Made by a program: the position numbers and the translations under genes. From a bacterium (GTDB taxonomy: Bacteria; Actinomycetota; Acidimicrobiia; UBA5794; ZC4RG35), in NCBI GenBank assembly GCA_028819835.1, contig JAPPKR010000077.1, positions 1 through 6,619 of the forward strand: a stretch of 6,619 nt of DNA. The letters run 5' to 3'. Shown in pieces: positions 1-6,619 of this stretch (within the stretch, counting starts at the first letter, position 1; each line of letters opens with the position of its first letter). Under the pieces are notes generated by a model. The model searched no databases, was not told the origin of the DNA, and saw only the letters and a program-made list of their open reading frames with translations.

Positions 1-434
1 CGGCCCAGTTGCAGAGGATCACCGAGTTGGTGGAATCCGGCCAGGAGGAGGGCGCTCTTATCTACCAGCCCCCGTGCGAACTTCCCGAGAGGGGATTCTG
101 GTTCCCGCCAACCCTTTTCACCGACGTCTCGCAGTCCCACCGCATCGCCCGGGAGGAGATCTTCGGCCCGGTGTTGTCGATACTCACCTTCCGCACCCCG
201 GCCGAGGCGGTGGAGCGGGCCAACAACACGCCCTACGGGCTGGCCTCGGGGGTGTGGACCTCCAAGGGGTCGCGCATCCTGTGGATGGCCGACCGCCTGG
301 CGGCAGGGGTGGTGTGGGCCAACACCTACAACAAGTTCGACCCGGCCTCCCCGTTCGGGGGAGTGAAGGAGTCCGGGTTCGGCAGAGAGGGGGGCCGCCA
401 CGGTCTGGCCGCCTACCTGAGAGGAGTCGGGTGA
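1..434 (+). CDS. Aldehyde dehydrogenase, C-terminal part (5' end outside window)
   Basis: This is the last ~143 codons of an NAD(P)-dependent aldehyde dehydrogenase, which oxidises an aldehyde to the carboxylic acid in the cytoplasm. The first full codon is at base 3 and the stop is TGA 432-434. Visible family motifs in order are: EEIFGPVL, with the conserved Glu that contacts the nicotinamide ribose; NNTPYGLASGVWT; WANTYN; and PFGGVKESGFGREGG near the C terminus. The nucleophilic Cys and general-base Glu would lie upstream of the window, so activity cannot be confirmed here. The protein ends at AAYLRGVG and lacks the usual last strand (a 'YTEVKTVW'-like tail). That tail appears instead at the end of the next gene, whose start codon overlaps this stop (TGATG). 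The two genes are therefore probably translationally coupled and may form one enzyme. The substrate cannot be inferred. Confidence 0.9.
   Translation, partial: AQLQRITELVESGQEEGALIYQPPCELPERGFWFPPTLFTDVSQSHRIAREEIFGPVLSILTFRTPAEAVERANNTPYGLASGVWTSKGSRILWMADRLAAGVVWANTYNKFDPASPFGGVKESGFGREGGRHGLAAYLRGVG
421..426 (+). promoter_or_regulatory. Ribosome binding site of the pseudo-ALDH gene
   Basis: GAGGAG lies 7 bases before ATG 434 and inside the end of the upstream ALDH gene. It favours the start at 434 over the in-frame ATG at 446, and shows that the second gene has its own initiation signal despite the stop/start overlap. Confidence 0.6.
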
Positions 435-1279
435 TGGGTGAGCGGATGGCCGTTCGGAAGACCTACAAGCTCTATGTCGATGGGGGGTTTCCGCGGTCCG
501 AATCGGGACGCACCTTCCCGTTTGTCTCCGATGACGGCTCGGAAGTGGTCCAGATTTCGCGGGCTTCCCGCAAGGACCTGCGGATGGCGGTGCGCGCCGC
601 CCGCGCCGCTCTGGCCGGATGGAAGGGGCGGTCCGGATACAACCGGGGCCAGATCCTTTATCGGGTGGCCGAGATGGTCGAAGACCGTGCGGCGACCTTC
701 GCCGCCCAACTGGAGTTGGGAGGCTCCTCGGTCTCCGGTGCCCGCGCGGAGGTGGCGGAGGCCGCAGACCTCCTGGTCTGGTACGCGGGGTGGTGCGACA
801 AATACGTGCAGGTGACCGGGAACATGAACCCGGTGGCCGGGCCCTTCTTCAACATCTCCGTCCCCGAGCCGGTGGGGGTGGTGGGGATGGCCGCCCCCTC
901 TGCACCGGTGTTGCGGGGGCTGGTGGCCGGACTGGCGCCGGTCATTTCCAGCGGAAACACGGCGGTGGTGGTGGCGGCACCCGCCCAGCCGATGGTCGCG
1001 ATAACCCTGGCGGAGGCGCTGGCCACGGCCGACGTCCCGGCGGGGGTGGTGAACATCCTCACCGGTTTTCCCGAAGAACTGGCGCCCTGGATGGCAGGTC
1101 ACATGGACATCAACGCCGTAGACCTCTCGGGAGTTCATCCCGAGGCTCTGTCGGACCTGGAGGAGGCTGCGTCCCACAACCTGAAACGCACCGGCCGCTG
1201 GGAGAGCCCCGACGCCAATCTCTACAGAATCTCGGCCTTCACCGAGATCAAGACCGTCTGGCATCCCAAGGGCCGTTGA
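434..1279 (+). CDS. ALDH-like protein lacking the catalytic domain (pseudo-ALDH, ALDH16 second-domain-like)
   Basis: This is a 281-residue cytoplasmic protein related to aldehyde dehydrogenases, whose usual length is about 480 residues. Residues 10-26 (YKLYVDGGF..SESGRTF) match the ALDH N-terminal hairpin. Residues ~144-151 (PEPVGVVG) and ~173-206 match the NAD-binding domain, including SSGNT and PAGVVNILTGF. After ~residue 230 it jumps from EAASHNLKR almost directly to a C-terminal FTEIKTVWHPKGR tail. The whole catalytic domain with the nucleophilic Cys and base Glu is thus absent. Other key residues are also lost: the PWN motif is replaced by A154-P155-S156, no Lys is present in the 'VVKPSE' position (~177-186), and the FTGS turn reads DLSGVH. 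It is probably inactive as an enzyme and acts as a structural or regulatory partner of the upstream ALDH, as the second domain does in two-domain ALDH16 proteins. That role is inferred from architecture and gene overlap. The start is ATG 434 with GAGGAG upstream; ATG 446 is a possible alternative. Confidence 0.85.
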   Translation: MGERMAVRKTYKLYVDGGFPRSESGRTFPFVSDDGSEVVQISRASRKDLRMAVRAARAALAGWKGRSGYNRGQILYRVAEMVEDRAATFAAQLELGGSSVSGARAEVAEAADLLVWYAGWCDKYVQVTGNMNPVAGPFFNISVPEPVGVVGMAAPSAPVLRGLVAGLAPVISSGNTAVVVAAPAQPMVAITLAEALATADVPAGVVNILTGFPEELAPWMAGHMDINAVDLSGVHPEALSDLEEAASHNLKRTGRWESPDANLYRISAFTEIKTVWHPKGR

Positions 1280-1315
1280 CGCCGTCACCGCTGATGGTGT
1301 GGCGACCCTCATTTT
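1280..1315 (+). terminator. Weak candidate terminator after the ALDH unit
   Basis: Directly after the TGA stop, CGCC (1280-1283) and CACC (1286-1289) can pair with GGTG (1296-1299) and GGCG (1301-1304), with a small internal bulge. An ATTTT run follows at 1311-1315. The stem is short and interrupted and the T run is 6 bases away, so this is only a weak call. Confidence 0.25.
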
Positions 1316-1321
1316 GAATGA
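1309..1321. promoter_or_regulatory. Operator-like palindrome, upstream copy
   Basis: TCATT-TTG-AATGA is a perfect 5-bp inverted repeat around three bases. The core TCATTNTGAATG recurs 77 bp downstream, just before the binding-protein gene. A repeated palindrome upstream of a transporter operon suggests a binding site for a dimeric regulator. The regulator is unknown, and short AT-rich matches can arise by chance. Confidence 0.3.
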
Positions 1322-1347
1322 GCCGCCAACAAGAGAGCCTGCCACGG

Positions 1348-1376
1348 TGTACATTTTGTTCAAAGCGCGGTAGCAT
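1348..1376 (+). promoter_or_regulatory. Weak candidate promoter for the importer operon
   Basis: TGTACA (1348-1353; 4 of 6 matches to TTGACA) and TAGCAT (1371-1376; fits the actinobacterial TANNNT -10 pattern) are separated by 17 bases. Transcription would begin near 1383, at the edge of the second palindrome. The -35 match is poor. The call rests mainly on position in the only gene-free stretch before the operon. Confidence 0.3.
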
Positions 1377-1384
1377 TCGCCCCG

Positions 1385-1397
1385 TTCATTATGAATG
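1385..1397. promoter_or_regulatory. Operator-like palindrome, downstream copy
   Basis: TTCAT-T-ATGAA (1385-1395) is a perfect inverted repeat. It also contains TCATTATGAATG (1386-1397), which matches the upstream palindrome at 11 of 12 bases. It would lie at or just after the start point of the candidate promoter, a typical position for a repressor site. No regulator can be named. Confidence 0.3.
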
Positions 1398-1425
1398 GAC
1401 AACCGACTGGAACCCCTATTCGAGA

Positions 1426-1434
1426 GAAGGAGAG
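1426..1434 (+). promoter_or_regulatory. Ribosome binding site of the binding-protein gene
   Basis: GAAGGAGAG contains AAGGAG (1427-1432) 6 bases before ATG 1439. This strong site decides the start: the in-frame ATG at 1391 has no such signal and would put hydrophilic residues in front of the signal peptide. Confidence 0.8.
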
Positions 1435-1438
1435 AATC

Positions 1439-4009
1439 ATGCTCCACCTACCGACAACCACAAGGGCTAAGGGACTGCTCAAGTTCCTGGTCGTACTTTC
1501 TTGCGCGGCGCTTGTCCTTGCGTCTTGCGGTGACGACGAGCCCGACGAGCCAACCGCCACTGCGCCGGAGACCACTACCGCACCGGATGAACCCATGGAC
1601 GAGATGCCCATGATGGACCATCTTGGTGATGGCTCGCTGGGTGTCGTGGAGGTGGAGCCGGGTGAAGCTGTCCAGATCCGTTCGTTGAATGCGATCACGG
1701 GTGATGTGGCGTTCTTTGGTCTTCCGATCGAGCGGTCCGTGGTCTTGGCGATCGCCGACTATGGGCAGATTCACGGTTTCGATGTGGATATGGGCACGGG
1801 CTTGGATGACTTGTGCTCCAACGATGGAGGTCAGGCTGCTGCCCAGATCATCGTGGCTGATGAGGATGTGATCGGTGTGATCGGGACTTCGTGCTCGGGC
1901 GCGGCCACGGCTGCGGCGCCGCTGATCACCGACGCGGGGATGGTGCTGATCTCGGGTGGTAACACTTCGCCGGCGCTGACTTCGGACCTGGCTGGGACGG
2001 CTGGAGCGAACTACAGCTACGGCTATTACCGGACGGCTCATAACGACCTGTTCCAGGGCCGGGTGATGGCCGAGTTCGTGTTCAACGAACTGGGCATTAC
2101 CACTGCGGCCGCTATCCACGATGGCGACCCCTACACGCAGGGTCTTGCGAAGGCGTTCACCGACGCGTTTGACGCCTTGGGTGGTGACGTGACCGGTTTC
2201 TCGGCTGTGAACAAGGAGGACACCGACATGGTTCCGGTGCTCACCGAGATCGCGGCCGGCAGTCCTGGCGCGTTGTTCTTCCCGATCTTCCAGCCCGCCG
2301 GCGACTTCGTGGCCGAGCAAGCGCCTGGCGTGTCGGGTTTGGAGAGCACGGTGCTCCTGGCTGCGGACGGTTTGCTGAACACCGCCTACCTGGCTCTGTC
2401 GCAGACCGAGGGGATGTATTTCTCGGGTCCCGACACCCGGTTCGGTCAGAATGTCAACGCCAGCACCGGTAAGACCGCCCAGGATTTCCTGTCTGCCTAC
2501 GAACGCGACTACGGCGAGGCGCCTGCCGCTCCCTTCTGGGCGCATGGCTATGACGCCACCACCTTGCTGCTGGACGCCATCACCGCCGCCTCCTACGTTT
2601 CCGAGGACGGCTCGTTGATGGTTGACCGCCAGGGAGTCCGCGAGTATCTCGACAACGTAAGGGACTATCAGGGTCTGATCGGCCTGATCAGTTGCGACGA
2701 CTTCGGTGACTGCGGTTCGCAGTTGATCACCGTGGTCTACCACCAGAGCGCCGACAATCCGGAAGCCACCATGGGCAATGTCGTCTACTCCGGAGGCGGA
2801 AGCGGAGAGGGGACGATGGAGCCCCTCGGTGACGGTTCGCTGGGCACCGTTACCGTGGAGCCGGGTGAGGCTGTGCAGATCCGTTCGTTGAATGCGATCA
2901 CGGGTGATGTGGCTTTCTTCGGTCTTCCGATCGAGCGGTCCGTGGTGCTGGCTATCGCCGACTATGGGCAGGTCCACGGTTTCGATGTCGATATGGGTAC
3001 CGGCTTGGATGACTTGTGCTCCAACGATGGAGGTCAGGCCGCGGCTCAGATCATCGTGGCTGATGAGGATGTGATCGGTGTGATCGGGACTTCGTGTTCC
3101 GGCGCGGCCACGGCTGCGGCGCCGTTGATCACCGATGCGGGGATGGTGCTGATCTCGGGTGGTAACACTTCGCCTGCGTTGACTTCGGACCTGGCTGGGA
3201 CGGCTGGAGCGAACTACAGCTACGGCTATTACCGGACGGCTCATAACGACCTGTTCCAGGGCCGGGTGATGGCCGAGTTCGTCTTCAACGAACTGGGCAT
3301 TACCACTGCGGCCGCCATCCACGATGGCGACCCCTATACGCAGGGTTTGGCGAAGGCGTTCACCGATGCGTTCGACGCGTTGGGTGGTGATGTGACCGGT
3401 TTCTCGGCTGTGAACAAGGAGGACACCGACATGGTGCCGGTGCTCACCGAGATCGCGGCGGGGAGTCCGGGAGCGTTGTTCTTCCCGATCTTCCAGCCCG
3501 CCGGCGACTTCATCGCCGAGCAGGCGCCGGGGGTTTCGGGCTTGGAGAGCACCGTCCTCCTGGCTGCGGACGGCTTGCTGAACACCTCGTACTTGGCCCT
3601 TTCTCAGACTGAAGGCATGTACTTCTCGGGTCCGGACACGCGGTTCGGCGAGAATGTCAACGCCAGTACCGGGAAGTCGGCCCAGGATTTCCTGGCTGCT
3701 TACGAGCGCGACTACGGTGAACCGCCTGCGGCGCCTTTCTGGGCGCATGGCTATGACGCCACCACGATGCTGCTGGACGCCATCGCCGCGGCTTCGCACC
3801 TGGCTGACGACGGTTCCTTGATAGTCGACCGGCAGGGAGTGCGTGCTTTCTTGGACGGCGTCCGCAACTATCAGGGTCTGATCGGGCTGATCAGCTGTGA
3901 TGACTTCGGTGACTGCGGTTCGCAGTTGATCACCGTGGTCCACCACCAGAGCGCCGACAACCCGGAGGCGAGCATGGGCAATGTCGTCTACTCCGGCGGA
4001 GGCAACTGA
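1439..4009 (+). CDS. livK: Liv-type ABC transporter substrate-binding lipoprotein with two tandem binding domains
   Basis: This 856-residue secreted lipoprotein captures a ligand outside the membrane and delivers it to the LivHM permease. The family (Peripla_BP_6/LivK) binds branched-chain amino acids, but also other amino acids, amides and aromatic acids, so the ligand is open and the symbol is family-level only. Residues 11-29 form a signal peptide with lipobox L27-A-S-C30, followed by an Asp/Glu/Thr/Pro-rich linker to ~58. Two complete binding domains follow, 59-459 and 460-856, joined by a short Gly/Ser/Glu linker (451-459). Family members normally have one domain of ~370-400 residues. 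Each domain has a Cys pair spaced as in LivJ (C126/C152; C527/C553), a ligand-pocket-type SGGNTSP (172-178 in domain 1), and CDDFGDC near its end (C419/C425; C820/C826). By eye, this gene uses more T-ending codons (GGT, GAT) than its neighbours. The permease genes follow after 90 bases. Confidence 0.95.
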   Translation: MLHLPTTTRAKGLLKFLVVLSCAALVLASCGDDEPDEPTATAPETTTAPDEPMDEMPMMDHLGDGSLGVVEVEPGEAVQIRSLNAITGDVAFFGLPIERSVVLAIADYGQIHGFDVDMGTGLDDLCSNDGGQAAAQIIVADEDVIGVIGTSCSGAATAAAPLITDAGMVLISGGNTSPALTSDLAGTAGANYSYGYYRTAHNDLFQGRVMAEFVFNELGITTAAAIHDGDPYTQGLAKAFTDAFDALGGDVTGFSAVNKEDTDMVPVLTEIAAGSPGALFFPIFQPAGDFVAEQAPGVSGLESTVLLAADGLLNTAYLALSQTEGMYFSGPDTRFGQNVNASTGKTAQDFLSAYERDYGEAPAAPFWAHGYDATTLLLDAITAASYVSEDGSLMVDRQGVREYLDNVRDYQGLIGLISCDDFGDCGSQLITVVYHQSADNPEATMGNVVYSGGGSGEGTMEPLGDGSLGTVTVEPGEAVQIRSLNAITGDVAFFGLPIERSVVLAIADYGQVHGFDVDMGTGLDDLCSNDGGQAAAQIIVADEDVIGVIGTSCSGAATAAAPLITDAGMVLISGGNTSPALTSDLAGTAGANYSYGYYRTAHNDLFQGRVMAEFVFNELGITTAAAIHDGDPYTQGLAKAFTDAFDALGGDVTGFSAVNKEDTDMVPVLTEIAAGSPGALFFPIFQPAGDFIAEQAPGVSGLESTVLLAADGLLNTSYLALSQTEGMYFSGPDTRFGENVNASTGKSAQDFLAAYERDYGEPPAAPFWAHGYDATTMLLDAIAAASHLADDGSLIVDRQGVRAFLDGVRNYQGLIGLISCDDFGDCGSQLITVVHHQSADNPEASMGNVVYSGGGN
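1613..2815 (+). repeat. Tandem in-frame repeat, copy A (binding domain 1)
   Basis: This is the first 1203-bp unit of an in-frame tandem duplication within one gene. It encodes residues 59-459. Comparison with the unit 1203 bp downstream shows no insertion or deletion and about 24 amino-acid differences over ~397 positions. There are many silent differences, but also identical stretches such as 1977-2079 (103 bp). Confidence 0.95.
2816..4006 (+). repeat. Tandem in-frame repeat, copy B (binding domain 2)
   Basis: This is the second unit of the duplication, encoding residues 460-856 up to the stop at 4007-4009. It lacks its own signal peptide and lipobox, so it is exported and anchored only as part of the fusion. 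It ends SGGGN, where copy A continues SGGGSGEGT into the linker. Residues 513-691 are identical to 112-290 of copy A. Most changes fall in the C-terminal ~160 residues. Confidence 0.95.
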
Positions 4010-4027
4010 ACCGATAAATAACCACTG

Positions 4028-4080
4028 GACGATGCCGGAGCTGCCGCGGTCTTCCGTGTAAGCTTCGGCATCGTCTCTTT
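4028..4080 (+). terminator. Hairpin terminator/attenuator between binding protein and permease genes
   Basis: GACGATGCCGGAGC (4028-4041) pairs with GCTTCGGCATCGTC (4062-4075). This makes a 14-bp stem with a single G-U pair. The enclosed bases can form a small inner stem (4045-4049 with 4054-4058, loop TCTT). TCTTT follows at 4076-4080. The structure is strong but the T run is short and broken, and the next gene starts 20 bases later on the same strand. Partial termination, or protection of the upstream mRNA 3' end, is therefore likelier than a full stop. Either would give more binding protein than permease. Confidence 0.7.
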
Positions 4081-4088
4081 AAGCCTTT

Positions 4089-4094
4089 AAGGAG
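4089..4094 (+). promoter_or_regulatory. Ribosome binding site of livH
   Basis: AAGGAG lies 5 bases before ATG 4100 and just beyond the intergenic hairpin, so it stays accessible when the hairpin forms. Confidence 0.75.
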
Positions 4095-4099
4095 CGGCA

Positions 4100-5208
4100 A
4101 TGGCGAGCGCGAGCATGTGGGTCCCCAGAACCAAGGTCGACTGGTTTCTGACGGTCCTGCGGGTCCTCGCTCTTACCGTGGTCACCGTGGGCCTGCTGGC
4201 GTTCATCGCCCAGCAGATCGATGTCGACAACCCCTTTGCCCGAGTGGTGAATCCCGACGCCACGGGTCTCACCGGTCCCCAGTTCCGGGGTTTGGTGATC
4301 TCGGGGTTCGCGCAGGGGGCGATGTACGGGTTGATCGCCCTGGGCTATTCGATGGTCTACGGTGTGCTCGGGTTTATCAACTTCGCGCACGGGGAGGTGT
4401 TCATGGTCGGGGCTATGACCGGGATGATCACCTCCAACAAACTGGACGACGCAGGCCTGTGGGAGACCAATTTCCTGGGATCGCTGTTCTTTATAGTGGC
4501 GGTCTCCATGTTGGTCTGCACCCTGACCGCGGTGATCATGGAGAGGGTTGCTTACCGACCCCTCAGAAAGGCGCCCCGCCTGATCCCGCTGATCACCTCG
4601 ATCGGCATCTCCTTCTTCATCCAGAACACGTCGGTGGTGCTGCTCGGCCCGACCAGTAAGGCATACCCCGACATGCCCGATTGGCTCACCGCCAAACGCA
4701 CTTTCCTGGAGATCGAAGGCACCAAGATCATGGTGATTTGCGTGGCGGCGGTGGCGATGCTGGGTCTGTGGCTCCTAGTCGAGCGCACCAAGACCGGCAA
4801 GGCGATGCGAGCCGTCGCCGAAGACCAGGAGATCGCCGGGCTCATGGGCGTGGATGTCAACCGCACCATCGTCAAGGTCTTTGCGGTAGGCGGCGCCATG
4901 GCCGGGGTGGCCGGCATCCTGTGGGGGGTCCTGTTCCGGAGCGTCATCCACTACACGGGATTCCTGCCCGGCATCAAGGCCTTCAGTTCGGCGGTGGTGG
5001 GGGGCATCGGCAACCTGGGAGGTTCCATGGCCGGCGGCCTGTTCATCGGCCTGGCCGAGTCGACCGGGCCCCTGCTCATCCTGGAACCGCTGGGCGTCAG
5101 CGGGGTGTCGCAACTGCGGGACGCGGTCGCCTTCGCCATGCTGATCGGCGTCTTGCTCCTCAAACCCAGCGGCCTGTTCGGCGAACGGCTGTCGGCTGAG
5201 GACCGGGC

Positions 5209-5212
<4 letters not shown>
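4100..5212 (+). CDS. livH: Liv-type ABC transporter permease LivH
   Basis: This 370-residue inner-membrane subunit forms, with LivM, the translocation channel of a branched-chain amino acid type importer. An extra N-terminal helix (~19-38) and a hydrophilic loop (~40-62) precede the conserved core, which starts with YGLIALGYSMVYG and the LivH signature GFINFAHGE (91-99). The ATPase-contacting loop is visible at ~232-252 (TGKAMRAVAEDQEIAGLMGVD). It is followed by the Gly-rich helices AVGGAMAGVAGILWG and GGIGNLGGSMAGGLFIGLAES typical of the family. At 370 residues it is longer than E. coli LivH (~308), mostly because of the N-terminal addition. Its stop overlaps the livM start (ATGA, 5209-5212), which implies translational coupling. 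It follows the double-domain binding protein across the hairpin, so the two are probably one transport system. Confidence 0.95.

Positions 5213-6619
<1,407 letters not shown>

Noticed and set aside
434..1279. Second ALDH gene as a decaying pseudogene
   Set aside because: The frame is intact, has a ribosome binding site, and overlaps its partner. The catalytic domain is missing cleanly while the C-terminal tail is kept, which fits a maintained architecture better than decay.
1391..1438. Earlier in-frame ATG for the binding protein, adding 16 residues
   Set aside because: It has no ribosome binding site, lies within the palindrome, and would place charged residues before the signal peptide. 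ATG 1439 has AAGGAG at an ideal distance.
2801..2818. Possible internal translation start (GGAG at 2804-2807 before ATG 2816) giving domain 2 alone
   Set aside because: The purine-rich bases are explained by the Gly/Glu-coding linker. A product starting there would lack a signal peptide and stay in the cytoplasm, where a binding protein has no use.
1448..3946. Long open frame on the - strand opposite the binding-protein gene
   Set aside because: It is antisense to a clear lipoprotein gene, is rich in Arg, His and Gln, shows no domain, and repeats only because the sense gene repeats. It arises from GC-rich codon use.
1613..4006. Tandem repeat as an assembly artefact
   Set aside because: The copies differ by many silent changes and about 24 amino-acid changes, keep the frame exactly, and have distinct ends (linker versus stop). 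A duplicated-read artefact would be identical. Read-level confirmation is still the decisive test.

Overview
The window is GC-rich and every gene reads on the + strand. It holds two gene groups: the end of a two-gene aldehyde dehydrogenase (ALDH) unit, and the start of a branched-chain amino acid type (Liv/HAAT) ABC importer operon. The GC-rich composition, the Asp/Glu/Thr/Pro-rich linker after the lipoprotein cysteine, and the Liv-type binding protein ending each domain with a Cys-Asp-Asp-Phe-Gly-Asp-Cys motif suggest an actinobacterium (Acidimicrobiia-like) or a Chloroflexi-like lineage. This is an inference from style, as the window contains no marker gene.

Region 1 (1-1279). The C-terminal part of a catalytic ALDH runs in from the left edge. 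Its stop codon overlaps (TGATG) the start of a 281-residue ALDH-like protein. That protein keeps the NAD-binding-type fold and a C-terminal ALDH tail, but the central catalytic domain and the catalytic residues are missing. The pair looks like a split form of the two-domain ALDH16 architecture: an active subunit plus a pseudo-ALDH subunit.

Region 2 (1280-1438). This 159-base gap has a weak hairpin after the ALDH unit, a weak promoter candidate and two copies of a palindromic TCATTNTGAATG element, followed by a clear ribosome binding site.

Region 3 (1439-4009). A single 856-residue lipoprotein carries two tandem, almost identical Liv-type substrate-binding domains. They repeat with a period of 1203 bp (401 codons), without indels, at about 94% protein identity. 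One lipid anchor would therefore display two ligand-binding modules. This is the most unusual element in the window.

Region 4 (4010-4099). A strong hairpin followed by a short T-rich run sits between the binding-protein gene and the permease genes. It may let the binding protein be transcribed in excess over the membrane parts.

Region 5 (4100-6619). livH and livM overlap by ATGA and encode the two permease subunits. LivM has an extra N-terminal block of about 250 residues with about six predicted membrane helices before the conserved domain, and it is cut by the right edge. The ATPase genes (livG/livF) expected for a complete importer are not in the window and may lie just downstream.
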